Assembly (NCBI RefSeq): GCF_030116705.1
Contig: NZ_JAOTIK010000001.1
Coordinates: 2,944,001-3,008,000 of the forward strand
DNA length: 64,000 nt
DNA from: Streptomyces sp. ML-6
Lineage (GTDB): Bacteria > Actinomycetota > Actinomycetes > Streptomycetales > Streptomycetaceae
Reading direction: 5' to 3'
A program made the position numbers and the translations under genes. Below the pieces are notes generated by a model, which saw only the letters and a list, made by a program, of their open reading frames with translations, was not told the origin of the DNA and searched no databases. Below are positions 16,806 through 25,445 of this stretch, piece after piece (positions within the stretch are counted from its first letter, which is position 1; each line of letters starts with the position of its first letter).

Positions 16806-18380
16806 TCAGGCGATCTCGTACCGGAAGTCGGCCGGGGCGGGCCGCTCGTTGCCGATCATCATGATCAACAGCGGCGCCTCGCCCGTCCCGGCGAGCGAGA
16901 GTTCCTCGATGTACGAGATGTTGTCGAAGCCGAGCGCCACGCCGCACCCGGTGCCCACGGCGGACGCGGCGGTGTAGGCGGTCTGGGCGATCGCCCCGAC
17001 GGTGGCGTTGACCAGGCGGTAGCCGCGGTCCCCGACGGCGTCGAGGACGGCGTCGGTGCGGACGGTGGGCACCAGGACCGCGGCCGCCTGCTCCAGGTTG
17101 TAGTTCGACAGGAAGTAGTTCTTCTGCAGGAACTCCCCCGGCCGGCCCGCCTTCACCAGCCGCAGGGTGTGCGCGTCGGGGTCGTACTCGTACGCGCCGG
17201 GCTCGATGCCCTCGACGTGGCCGACGAAGGCGTAGAGCTTCGCCAGCCGCTGCCCGCCGGTGTCCCCGCCGAGCCGCGCACCGGCCGTGGAGGCGGCCAG
17301 GCAGGCCGCCAACTGCCCGGCACTGATGGGGTGCTGGGCGTCGAAGCGGCCGAAGCTGCTGCGGCGGGCGCGCAGCGCGGTGCGCACGTCGGTGTCGAGC
17401 GGCGGGGCGGGCGGCAGCGCCACCTCGGCGCGGTCCGGGCCGGCGGGGTGCGCGGCGGCCGGGGCGAGCGCCGCCGGGTCGGGGCGGTCGGTGGCGCCGG
17501 CGGCGGTGACGGCCTGCATCCGGCGCAGCGCGTCGAAGACGAGGACGGTGCGCGAGCGTTCGCGGTCGCGGTGGCGCACGGAGATCGGGGCGGCGGACGC
17601 GGGGCGGGCGGCGGCGCCGGCCCACTTCAGCGGGACGACGGCGAAGACGCCCTCCTCCCGGGTGTCCACGCCGAGGAGCCGGCCGAGCCGTTCCTCGTCG
17701 AACCAGAGCGCGGGTTCGACGGACAGTCCGCGGGCACCGGCCCACATCCGCCAGGTCTGCACGCAGGCGCCGAGGTCCATGGACACGGCGTGGAAGGAGA
17801 AGTTGTTGTACTTGAAGGCGTTCTGCCAGTACTTGATGCCGAGGACCAGGTACTGGTCGGTGTCCGGGCCCGGCGCCCCGTCCCCGAGCGCCTCGCGCAC
17901 GTCGCCCGACACGTCGCCGGTCAGCAGCCGCTGCATGGCGTGGTGCCGGGTGGAGTAGTAGTGCACACCGGGCGGTACGGGGCCGCTCGGCCCGGAGACC
18001 CAGTAGACGCTGACCGGGTAGAGGCCGCCGCCGGACGCGGAGCCCCGGGACCAGTTGGCGAGCGGGTAGTGCGGCAGGGCGCTGAGGTCGGTGTTGGCCT
18101 GGACGCCCAGCCGGCGGCCGGTCAGCCCGTAGGAGTCGCGGAGCATCCCGGACAGCAGCGTGAGGTCGAACTCACCCGGTGCATCCGCCTGTTGGCCCAG
18201 TCCTCGGTCGAGCGAGGCGTCGGCGGGGTAGGTGCAGTCGGGCAGCGGAAGGCTGTCGACGCCGGGGTAGAACTTGGCCTTGCGCGGGCCGTCCTGCCAG
18301 TTCGGCACGAAGTCGGCGGGGTCCATCGGGACCCGGCCGCGGTGCAGGATCGCGTCGGCGTATTCATGGGCGTACCCCAT
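16806..18380 (-). CDS. SagB-type FMN-dependent azoline dehydrogenase
   Basis: 524 residues with two nitroreductase-like halves. The first contains LPHYPLANWSRGSASGGGLY and KYNNFSFHAVSMDLGACVQ; the second contains ALRARRSSFGRFDAQHPIS, AFVGHVEGIEPGAYEYD and YTAASAVGTGCGVALGFDN. These enzymes oxidise thiazoline/oxazoline rings to thiazole/oxazole. I start at the ATG at 18380 (MGYAHEYADAI), preceded by GAGGAG at good distance. An ATG at 18446 overlapping the YcaO stop would add 22 Pro-rich residues that arise from a local DNA duplication. The two-domain layout matches thiopeptide and goadsporin dehydrogenases. Confidence 0.9.
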   Translation of the reverse strand: MGYAHEYADAILHRGRVPMDPADFVPNWQDGPRKAKFYPGVDSLPLPDCTYPADASLDRGLGQQADAPGEFDLTLLSGMLRDSYGLTGRRLGVQANTDLSALPHYPLANWSRGSASGGGLYPVSVYWVSGPSGPVPPGVHYYSTRHHAMQRLLTGDVSGDVREALGDGAPGPDTDQYLVLGIKYWQNAFKYNNFSFHAVSMDLGACVQTWRMWAGARGLSVEPALWFDEERLGRLLGVDTREEGVFAVVPLKWAGAAARPASAAPISVRHRDRERSRTVLVFDALRRMQAVTAAGATDRPDPAALAPAAAHPAGPDRAEVALPPAPPLDTDVRTALRARRSSFGRFDAQHPISAGQLAACLAASTAGARLGGDTGGQRLAKLYAFVGHVEGIEPGAYEYDPDAHTLRLVKAGRPGEFLQKNYFLSNYNLEQAAAVLVPTVRTDAVLDAVGDRGYRLVNATVGAIAQTAYTAASAVGTGCGVALGFDNISYIEELSLAGTGEAPLLIMMIGNERPAPADFRYEIA

Positions 18381-18390
18381 GGCGGGCTCC

Positions 18391-18467
18391 TCGGTCACGG
18401 GAAGGGGTGCGGGGCGGGGGCAGGGGCTGGAGTCGGCGTCGGTCATGGGAAGGGGTGCGGGGCGGGG
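18391..18467. repeat. 48-bp-spaced duplication of the YcaO 3' end
   Basis: 29-base segments at 18391-18419 and 18439-18467 are identical except for one base. Each encodes the PHPFP-type terminus of a YcaO protein on the minus strand. The duplication places a second copy between the YcaO stop and the SagB start, and accounts for the Pro-rich optional SagB N-terminus. Confidence 0.7.
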
Positions 18468-20557
18468 TTGAGGTCGGCGTCGGCGAGGTCGTGCGCGCGC
18501 AGTCCGGCCTCGCGCAGGGCGGTGCGCAGCCGGTCCATGCCGAGCGCGCGCTGCCGGGTCCAGCCGAAGTCGATCGGCAGCAGTCCGGGCACGATGACGC
18601 CGACCGTGGTCAGGCCCAGTCCGCGCTGTTCCGGCATGGTCTGGTCGACGACGATCACGTCGAACCCTGCGGCGGTGACGGCGTCCACGCACCGGGTCAG
18701 GTCCTCGCGCAGGTCGTCGGAGACGGGCAGCACCGAGCCGTCCCCGTACAGCTCGTCGAAGGAGCGCCGGGGCGGGCGCGGCGCCCCCGGTTCGCCGAGC
18801 AGGAAGCTCGCGTGGCGGCCCATCTCCGGTATGCCGTACGCCAGCGGGTGGTCGTGCAGCGCCTCGACGCGGTGGAAGTCCTCGGCCATGGCGGACAGCC
18901 GGGCCAGGTCGTCCTCGGTGCGGCGGCGCAGGTTCACCGCGTCGGTGGCGATCTCGCACAGCGCCCCGGCCAGGGCGGCCTCCGGGTCGAGTCCGGCGCC
19001 CGCGCCGAAGCACATCAGGCCGAGGCCGCCGTCCCGGCGCACGGCGACCCCCGTGACGACCGGGATCGGGAAGGAGATCCGGGTGTCGAAGAAGCGGGCC
19101 TCGTAGCCGTACATCTCCAGCCGGTCGACCATCTGCCGGGTGGCCGGGCGGCGGCTGGTGCGCGGGTCGATCTCCGGCAGGGCGGCCCGCCCGTACCAGG
19201 CGAGCAGGAACGCGTCGCGCTCGACGAGCTCCATCAGCCCGAAGTAGACGGCCTCCTCCGGGCAGCCCCCGGAGGCGCAGCCGTTGGAGCTCTCCTGGAC
19301 GAAGCGGTTCTCCAGGCCGGGCGCGTGGTAGTACGTCAGGACCTCGGGCACCAGGACGGCGCGCCCGTCGCGCAGGGACCAGCCGTGCACCCAGGGGATC
19401 GCCCGGTCCGGGGAGAACGGGGTGACGCGGGGGTTGGCACGGTGGAACGCGTCGGAGTACAGCCCGCACACCCGCGGGTCGAGCGCGTGCTCGCCCCGGG
19501 CGCGCAGCGCGTTCAGGGAGTCCTTGATCCGGGCCCGGCGGGACCGGGCGCGCATGCCCGCGTACCGCTCCAGCCCCTCCAGGACGCCGATGCGCATGCT
19601 CTCGGCGAAGGTGTCGGCGTGGCCGCCCCAGAAGGTCTCGCGCAGGTACTCCCCCGACCGCATGGAGAAGCAGCCGATGGTGGCGGAGGTGGAGGTGGAG
19701 GAGACGTCCTGGACGACGGACGGGCCGAGCGAGCCGCACACCGGGTTGGCGTACGGCTCGACGGGCAGCTCGTACTCCTCGATGTCCCGTACCCGGAAGC
19801 CGCCGGGGCGGCGCTTGGGCGCGGGGCGCAGGACGAGTTCGGCGGCCTCGGCGGTGTCCGGTTCCGGCGCCCCGCAGCGCGGGCACTCCGGGTCGGGGAC
19901 CAGCGGGTAGTGGCGCACCAGCAGGGTCTCCAGGTCCACCAGGTGCACGGCGGGCAGGGCACCGGTGTCCGGTCCCGCGCCGTCGAGCCGGGCGGCGAGG
20001 ACCCCCGCGAGGGCGTGCGCGGCGAACGGGGTGAGGTGGGGGGCCTCCCCGGCCGCCCGGGTGCCCGAGCCCAGCTCCAGCGCCTCGCGCAGCGCGACGG
20101 AGCGGGCGGCCTGCCAGCGCCGTTCCAGACAGTGCGGGCAGACGGGCCGGGCGGGGGACGCGGGCCGGTCGGGGGGTCCGGGGGGCGCGAAGGGACCGAG
20201 GACGACGTGCCGCCCGTAGAACCGGACGGGTACGGGGAGTTCGGCACCGGGCACGCCGGCACCGCTGGCCCCGTCGGCCGCATCGGCCCCAGCAGCCTCG
20301 TCGACCCCACCGGCCGCATCGGACCCGCCGGGCACGCCATGCGCGTCGGCCGTTCCGGCCGCTCCGGGTGCGAAGGCGTCGTGCACGCCGAGCGGGGCGA
20401 CGTCCAGCGGGGGCGGGGTGCCGTGGTGGGCCAGCGCCTCCCGGAGCAGCGCCGCGAGGGTGCGCGCGGACGCGGCCCAGGGCGCGTCCGGCACCGACGG
20501 CGCACCGGCCCCCGCCCGCGCGTCCGGCCCCGTTCGGACCGGGGACTCAGCGGGCAT
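18443..20557 (-). CDS. YcaO-domain cyclodehydratase (copy 2)
   Basis: 704 residues, paralogous to the protein at 7942-9933 along its whole length. The N-terminal partner region carries two cysteine pairs (CPHC near residue 142 and CPRC near 225). The YcaO domain has VLEGLERYAGM, QESSNGCASGGCPEEA, LMELVERDAFLLAWYGR and DQTMPEQRGLGL, and again ends PHPFP. An Ala/Gly-rich stretch around residues 60-105 looks disordered. The start overlaps the stop of the ThiF-like gene by 11 bases. Two YcaOs suggest a division of labour, for example Cys versus Ser/Thr cyclisation or different positions in the long core; that is inference. Confidence 0.93.
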   Translation of the reverse strand: MPAESPVRTGPDARAGAGAPSVPDAPWAASARTLAALLREALAHHGTPPPLDVAPLGVHDAFAPGAAGTADAHGVPGGSDAAGGVDEAAGADAADGASGAGVPGAELPVPVRFYGRHVVLGPFAPPGPPDRPASPARPVCPHCLERRWQAARSVALREALELGSGTRAAGEAPHLTPFAAHALAGVLAARLDGAGPDTGALPAVHLVDLETLLVRHYPLVPDPECPRCGAPEPDTAEAAELVLRPAPKRRPGGFRVRDIEEYELPVEPYANPVCGSLGPSVVQDVSSTSTSATIGCFSMRSGEYLRETFWGGHADTFAESMRIGVLEGLERYAGMRARSRRARIKDSLNALRARGEHALDPRVCGLYSDAFHRANPRVTPFSPDRAIPWVHGWSLRDGRAVLVPEVLTYYHAPGLENRFVQESSNGCASGGCPEEAVYFGLMELVERDAFLLAWYGRAALPEIDPRTSRRPATRQMVDRLEMYGYEARFFDTRISFPIPVVTGVAVRRDGGLGLMCFGAGAGLDPEAALAGALCEIATDAVNLRRRTEDDLARLSAMAEDFHRVEALHDHPLAYGIPEMGRHASFLLGEPGAPRPPRRSFDELYGDGSVLPVSDDLREDLTRCVDAVTAAGFDVIVVDQTMPEQRGLGLTTVGVIVPGLLPIDFGWTRQRALGMDRLRTALREAGLRAHDLADADLNPAPHPFP

Positions 20558-22736
20558 CGGGGCCGTCCTCGCCGTCCGTCGTGAGCAGCACCCGGGCGGT
20601 GCTGATGCCGCCCGCGGCGAGGTCGGCCGGGGTGGTCGGCACGTACAGCGCGTCGCGCCCGGCGTCCCGGAGCCGGTCGAGGACGGCGTCGAACGTGGTG
20701 GCCGTCCCGTCCGCCGGGACCTCCGCGCCGGTCACCGCGATGCTCGCGGCGGCCAGGTCGCGCACCAGCGGGTCGCCCGGGTCGACGTCCGCGTCCGGGT
20801 CCTCGGCCGCCAGCTGCACCGGACCGAGCAGGTCCCGCAGCGCGGCGCAGGCCGCCGCCCGCCGGGACAGCCCGGCGCCGACCGCCCAGCGCCCCTCGCC
20901 CCCGGTCTCCCGGGCCAGCACCACCTGGGCCGAGGTGCGCGCGCCCTCCCCCAGGTCCAGCAGCTCGACGGCGAGGTCCAGGTTGGCCGCGGACTTCAGC
21001 AGGAACACCAGCTCCGGGTCGTCGTCGGCGGCCACCGGGCCCACCACCGTCGTGCCCCGGACCGCCCGCAGCAGCGCGTCGTGCGCCAGCGCCGACATCA
21101 GGCCGACGCCCGCCGCCTCCCGCGCGTCCGCGCCCGCGCCCGAACCCGCCGACGTCGCGAGGTGGGCCCGGCCCCGGTTGTGCGCCCCGAAGCTCCGTAC
21201 GGCCGCGGCCGGCACCCGCACCGGGTCCTTGCCGGTCAGCGAGGTCGCGACCGTCCAGGCGTCCGGCCGGACACCGCTCCCGCCGCCGGTGGTCAGCGCG
21301 TCCGGGCCCAGCTCCCGGTCCGCCGCCGCGCCCCCGTCCGGGCCGAGCGGCACCACGTGCTCCACGTACGCGGTCGCCGCCGCGTACAGCGCCCGCATCC
21401 GCGCGCCCGCCAGGTGGTGCACGTCGAAGGCGGCGATCCGGCGTCGTGTCCCGGCGCCGAGCGCCACCTCCACCCGGCTGATCTTCAGCGGGGTCTGGGT
21501 CAGCCCCTCGTCGTCGTAGCGGTTGAAGACCCCGGTGTACGGGCGCACCAGCGCCGCGCCGATCCGGTTCAGCTCCTCGACCACGGCCTCCGCGTCGCGG
21601 GCGGTGTCCACGGTCGGGGTGGCCGGGAGCGCCAGCCCGTCCGGCGGTTGCGGGGCCGCCGGAACCGGGTCCGGGGCGGTGCAGCGCAGGCAGCGGGGGT
21701 GCGGCTGGACCGGCTCGGACACGACGTCGAGCGAGGCCAGGTCCTGGACGAGGACCCGGCCGGCCGTCTCGGCGGGCAGGGCGCCCGTGGTGAGGCGGAA
21801 GATCTCGTAGCCGAGGAGGTTGCCGACCATCGCGGAGACCGGGCCGGACACCTCGTCCCCGGCCACCGGTGCGGCGCCCGCCGCCCCGCTCCAGAGTTCG
21901 GCGGCCTGCCCGGCGGACACGTTGCCGCCCAGCCGGAGCACGGCGCAGGACCAGCAGCCGGTGGAGGAGGCGGTGGCGAGCGGGCCGACCAGCAGCCGCT
22001 CGCCGAACAGCCAGGCGGGGATCAGGGTCCGGCCCTCGGGGACGCCGGCGGCCAGCAGCCGGTGGGTGCGGGCCCCGGAACCGGCGCCGGTGAGCACGAC
22101 GACGTCGTAGCCCTCCAGGTCCGCCCAGCCGGCCCCCGCCCCGGCCCCGACGGTGTCCGCCCGGGCCGCCGTCCGTTCCGCCTCGTCCGCGACCTCGGCG
22201 AAGTGCGCGCTCGTGCCGATCCGTACGCACCCGTTGCGCAGCAGGCTCAGCGCGCACCACCGGGCGACCGCGTCGTCGCCGAGCATGGCGACCCGGGTGG
22301 CGCGGAAGCGGGCGAAGCGTTCCGGCGCCCCGTCGGCGTAGTGGTCGAGGTAGGCGATCTGGGCCGCGAACCGCTGCGCCACCTCGTCCGGGACCGGCCC
22401 GTCCGCGGCCGTGGTTTCGGCCTCGGGCACGTCGCGGGCGAACTCCCGCTCGTACAGGGTCCTGACCAGCTCCGCCGCCATCGCCCGCTGTCCCGGTCCG
22501 AAGCCGGCGCACAGTTCGTCGAGCCGGTGGTGGCCGGTCAGGTGCGGGACGACGAGCGAGGCGAAGCGGTAGGCGGTGCGGCCGGCCAGGTGGAATCCGC
22601 CGTCGGCGTTGTGGAAGAGCACGCCGCCGGGCGTCTCGGTGAACAGCACGTCCCGGCGGACGCGGGGCCGGGTCGCGGCGAGCGCGTCGAACGTCCCGGT
22701 CGCAGCGGTTGCGGCAGTCTCGGCACTCTCGGCCAT
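20547..22736 (-). CDS. ocin-ThiF-like leader-binding cyclodehydratase partner
   Basis: 729 residues. The N-terminal ~90 residues look like a winged-helix RiPP recognition element (VRRDVLFTETPGGVLFHNADGGFHL in part, FASLVVPHLTGHHRLDEL). Then comes a ThiF/E1-like region (RVAMLGDDAVARWCALSLLR, LEGYDVVVLTGAGSG) with cysteines in GCWSCAVLRLGG and CLRCTAPDP. In thiopeptide and azole-peptide pathways this protein (TbtF type) binds the leader and presents the core to the YcaO enzyme. I chose ATG 22736 (MAESAETAATAA); an in-frame extension to 22808 runs into the SARP gene. It follows the SARP gene by only 4 bases. Confidence 0.85.
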   Translation of the reverse strand: MAESAETAATAATGTFDALAATRPRVRRDVLFTETPGGVLFHNADGGFHLAGRTAYRFASLVVPHLTGHHRLDELCAGFGPGQRAMAAELVRTLYEREFARDVPEAETTAADGPVPDEVAQRFAAQIAYLDHYADGAPERFARFRATRVAMLGDDAVARWCALSLLRNGCVRIGTSAHFAEVADEAERTAARADTVGAGAGAGWADLEGYDVVVLTGAGSGARTHRLLAAGVPEGRTLIPAWLFGERLLVGPLATASSTGCWSCAVLRLGGNVSAGQAAELWSGAAGAAPVAGDEVSGPVSAMVGNLLGYEIFRLTTGALPAETAGRVLVQDLASLDVVSEPVQPHPRCLRCTAPDPVPAAPQPPDGLALPATPTVDTARDAEAVVEELNRIGAALVRPYTGVFNRYDDEGLTQTPLKISRVEVALGAGTRRRIAAFDVHHLAGARMRALYAAATAYVEHVVPLGPDGGAAADRELGPDALTTGGGSGVRPDAWTVATSLTGKDPVRVPAAAVRSFGAHNRGRAHLATSAGSGAGADAREAAGVGLMSALAHDALLRAVRGTTVVGPVAADDDPELVFLLKSAANLDLAVELLDLGEGARTSAQVVLARETGGEGRWAVGAGLSRRAAACAALRDLLGPVQLAAEDPDADVDPGDPLVRDLAAASIAVTGAEVPADGTATTFDAVLDRLRDAGRDALYVPTTPADLAAGGISTARVLLTTDGEDGPDAR

Positions 22737-22740
22737 GGGG

Positions 22741-24672
22741 TCACACCTTCTCTGTGCGGCGGATGCGTTCCTGGTCGGTTCTTCGTACGTAGACACGGAG
22801 CAGTTCATGGATGCGGTACGGGCCCGGCGGGCCGTCCTCCAGCAGTCCGGCGTCGGCCAGCCGTTCCAGCACCGCTTCGGTGACGCCCGGGACGTCCCGG
22901 GCGGCGAAGGTGTCCCCGGGCACGGTCGCGAGGTGCGAGAACGCCTCGGAGAGCCGCGGGTCGAGCCGGTTCAGCGCGCCGTCGAGGAGGCCGGTCACGG
23001 AGAGCCCCGGGCAGTCGGTGAGGGCGAGCCGGGCGAGGGGGTCCTCGGCCAGCCAGCCGACGGCGTCGCCGAGGCCCAGTGCGGGCCGGGTCAGCAGCCG
23101 GGCCGTCAGGATGCGCAGCGCGAACGGGAAGTGGCCGCACAGCGCGGCGAGCCGGTGCGCGGCCTCCGGTTCCGCCTCGACGCGTTCGGCGCCGAGCACG
23201 GACCGCAGCAGGGCGTACGACTCCTGCCCGGTGAACGCGGAGAGCCGGTGCACCCAGCCGCCGTGCGTGGCGACGAGCCCGGCGAGCCCCATCCGGCTGG
23301 TCACGATCACCGCTCCGCGGGCCCGGGCGACGGCGGGCAGCAGCGGGCGCACCTGGTCGGCGTCCACCACGTCGTCGAGCACGAGCAGGGCGCGTCCGGC
23401 CGTCCGGCCGGGGTCCAGGGCCGCCGTGACCTCGGCCGCGAGTGCGGCGGCGGGGCGGGGTTCGCCGTCCGGGCGGGTCATCCGGACGAGCAGCCGGCCG
23501 GCCGGGAAGGCGTCCCGCACCAGGTGGGCGACGTGCTGGGCGAGCGCCGACTTGCCGATGCCGGGCGCGCCGGACACCAGGACGGCGAGCGGGTGCCGGC
23601 CGTCCTCGCCGGGTGCGTCGGGGGCGGTGAGGCGGGCCGCCATGGCGGCGGTCTCGGCGTCCCGGCCGGTGAAGTTCGGCACGGCGGGCACCGGCACGGG
23701 CACGACCGCTTCCGGCAGCACCTGCGTGCCCGGTTCCGGTACGGCCGGTTCCGGTACGGCCACGGCACCCGTTCCCGGTACGGCGACGGCGGCCGGGTAC
23801 GGAGCCGGGGCGGACGGGGCACGGCCCGCGACCACCTCGCCCTCGACGACCCGCACGGCGACGGGGTGCGGCCGGTCGGCGTCGGGGAGCCGGGGGTCGC
23901 CGGGGAGCCGGGCCGTCCGGCCGGTCGTCCCCGGGTCCTCGCCGCGCAGGATCGCGAGCTCCAGTTGCTGGAGGGCCGGGGAGGGGTCGACGCCCAGCTC
24001 GTCCAGCAGGAACTCCTTGACCCTGCGGTACTCCGCGAGGGCCTGGGTCTGCCGCCCCGTCCGGTAGAGCGCCTCGATCAGCTGCTCGTGGAGCCGCTCG
24101 TGGCCGGGGTATACGCGCGTAGCGGTCCACAGTTCGACGAGGGCCTCCCCGTAACGGCCCAGGCCCAGCAGCAGGTCGCAGACCCGCTCCACGCTGCGCA
24201 GCCGTTCCTCGGCCAGCCGCGGCACCTCGTCCCGGTGCAGCACGTCGGAGCGCACGTTGGCCAGCAGCGAGCCCTGCCACAGCGACAGCGCGTCCTTGAG
24301 GGCGCAGAGCTCCGCCTCCGGGTCGTCCGACAGGAGCACCGCCCGCCGCACCTGGTCCCGGAAGCCGAGCAGGTCCAGGGAGTGCGGCTCGGCGGTGATC
24401 CGGTAGCCGCCCGGCACCGCCTCGATCGACGTCTCGGTCACCCCGTGCTTGGCGAAGAGCCGGCGCAGCCGCAGGACGCAGGTCTGGAGCGCGGCCTTGG
24501 CGGTGGCCGGCTGCTCCTCGCCCCACACGGCCCGCTGGAGGTAATCGGCGGACACCACGGCGTTGGCGTGCAGGAGGAGCGCGGCCAGCAGGATCGTCGG
24601 CTTCGACGGCTGGAGCACCACGGATTCGGGGCCGTCGGCGAGGGTCAGCGGCCCCAGCAGCTGAAACCTCAT
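22741..24672 (-). CDS. SARP/AfsR-family regulator (BTAD plus NB-ARC)
   Basis: 643 residues. The N-terminal OmpR-like DNA-binding domain (MRFQLLGPLTLADG, LLAALLLHANAVVSAD, LQTCVLRLRRLF) is followed by the bacterial transcriptional activation domain (LWQGSLLANV, YPGHERLHEQLIEALYRTGR). A Pro/Val/Thr-rich linker comes next, then an NB-ARC-like ATPase with Walker A GAPGIGKSAL, LLVLDDVVDADQV and VIVTSRMGLAGLV. The C-terminal TPR array of full AfsR proteins is absent. SARPs activate antibiotic clusters through direct repeats upstream of -10 boxes, which fits the repeats at 7537-7572. The linker DNA has short GGTTCCGGTACGGCC-type repeats. Confidence 0.93.
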   Translation of the reverse strand: MRFQLLGPLTLADGPESVVLQPSKPTILLAALLLHANAVVSADYLQRAVWGEEQPATAKAALQTCVLRLRRLFAKHGVTETSIEAVPGGYRITAEPHSLDLLGFRDQVRRAVLLSDDPEAELCALKDALSLWQGSLLANVRSDVLHRDEVPRLAEERLRSVERVCDLLLGLGRYGEALVELWTATRVYPGHERLHEQLIEALYRTGRQTQALAEYRRVKEFLLDELGVDPSPALQQLELAILRGEDPGTTGRTARLPGDPRLPDADRPHPVAVRVVEGEVVAGRAPSAPAPYPAAVAVPGTGAVAVPEPAVPEPGTQVLPEAVVPVPVPAVPNFTGRDAETAAMAARLTAPDAPGEDGRHPLAVLVSGAPGIGKSALAQHVAHLVRDAFPAGRLLVRMTRPDGEPRPAAALAAEVTAALDPGRTAGRALLVLDDVVDADQVRPLLPAVARARGAVIVTSRMGLAGLVATHGGWVHRLSAFTGQESYALLRSVLGAERVEAEPEAAHRLAALCGHFPFALRILTARLLTRPALGLGDAVGWLAEDPLARLALTDCPGLSVTGLLDGALNRLDPRLSEAFSHLATVPGDTFAARDVPGVTEAVLERLADAGLLEDGPPGPYRIHELLRVYVRRTDQERIRRTEKV

Positions 24673-24682
24673 CACGGCGGGC

Positions 24683-24934
24683 CTAGTCCCAGCCGTTGAC
24701 CAGCGTGCACACCGTCACGGGTGCGGCGGGCAGGGGGAGCCGGTCCGTCAGTTCCGCCACCCGCTCGCAGAACGCCCCGACGTCGTGCGCCGCCGGGTGC
24801 CGCGGGGCCGGGGAACCGGTGTCCGCCGCGGTGGCGGCCCCGGTGGAGAGCGCGAGCGAGACGAGGACGAGACCGGTGACGGCGGCAGTGCGCGCAGCGC
24901 CGGCGTGCCGCCGCGAAAGCGAAGACCTGAACAC
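24683..24934 (-). CDS. small secreted protein upstream of the SARP gene
   Basis: 83 residues with a clear signal peptide: a basic start (MFRSSLSRRHAGAARTA), a hydrophobic core (VTGLVLVSLALS) and an AXA site near TGAATAADT. The mature part (~45 residues) has two cysteines (FCERV, TVCTLV), which could form a disulfide, and ends NGWD. It stops 10 bases before the SARP gene on the same strand and may lead the operon. I do not recognise it; possibilities include a signal or an extracytoplasmic protective peptide, but nothing in the sequence decides. Confidence 0.6.
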   Translation of the reverse strand: MFRSSLSRRHAGAARTAAVTGLVLVSLALSTGAATAADTGSPAPRHPAAHDVGAFCERVAELTDRLPLPAAPVTVCTLVNGWD

Positions 24935-25031
24935 GTTTTCCCCTTCGGCTGTTGCGTCCCGCCGGGGATTCCCGGCAGCGACGACGATGCCAGTGGCAAG
25001 GGCACGGGAACGGGGCCCGTCGTGTCAGCTT

Positions 25032-25061
25032 GTTGCACGGCCCGCGGCAGCTTCGTGCAAC
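25032..25061. promoter_or_regulatory. 8-bp inverted repeat in the operon/antitoxin intergenic region
   Basis: GTTGCACG (25032-25039) and CGTGCAAC (25054-25061) are perfect inverted arms separated by 14 bases, so their centres are 22 bases (two turns) apart. It is 98 bases upstream of the small secreted gene and 139 bases upstream of the antitoxin gene. It is a candidate site for a dimeric regulator. Confidence 0.45.
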
Positions 25062-25199
25062 GGACCCGGCCACCGTGTCCGAAACGGTGCGCCGGGGAAC
25101 GAAGAGTTGCCGTTGTCCGCTCGACGACGGCGGGACTACCCTTAGTTCACACTTGGTCCACTTTTAGTCCCCTCCGCCCCCCTTCCCTGTGAGGCAGTC

Positions 25200-25445
25200 G
25201 TGGCAGCAGCGCGGCAGTACGACGTGCACGAGGCCAAGACCCACTTCTCCCGGATCCTGCAGCAGGTCGAGACCGGCGAGGAGGTGGTGATCAGCAGGGC
25301 GGGCGAGCCCATCGCCAAGGTCGTGCCGCTGCGCCCCGGGGCCGACCGGACCGATTACGGGGTGCTCCGGGGGCGGATCCGCATCGCCGAGGACTTCGAC
25401 GGCCTTCCCGACGACATCGCCGACGCGTTCGGGATGCGCGGATGA
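25200..25445 (+). CDS. Phd/YefM-type antitoxin
   Basis: 81 residues, GTG start with GAGG 5 bases ahead. The N-terminal DNA-binding part (YDVHEAKTHFSRILQQVETGEEVVISRAGEPIAKVVPL) is the classic Phd/YefM fold found in VapB partners of PIN toxins. The C-terminal tail (IAEDFDGLPDDIADAFGMRG) is the toxin-neutralising segment. The stop overlaps the start of a degenerate PIN toxin gene. The antitoxin appears intact and may persist as an orphan repressor or as protection against related toxins. Confidence 0.93.
   Translation: MAAARQYDVHEAKTHFSRILQQVETGEEVVISRAGEPIAKVVPLRPGADRTDYGVLRGRIRIAEDFDGLPDDIADAFGMRG

Noticed and set aside
14025..19106. 1693-codon plus-strand frame across the dehydratase and SagB genes
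   Set aside because: Antisense shadow of clearly recognised genes; low-complexity composition.
24683..24934. Second RiPP precursor
   Set aside because: It has a classical Sec signal peptide and no Ser/Thr/Cys-rich core.
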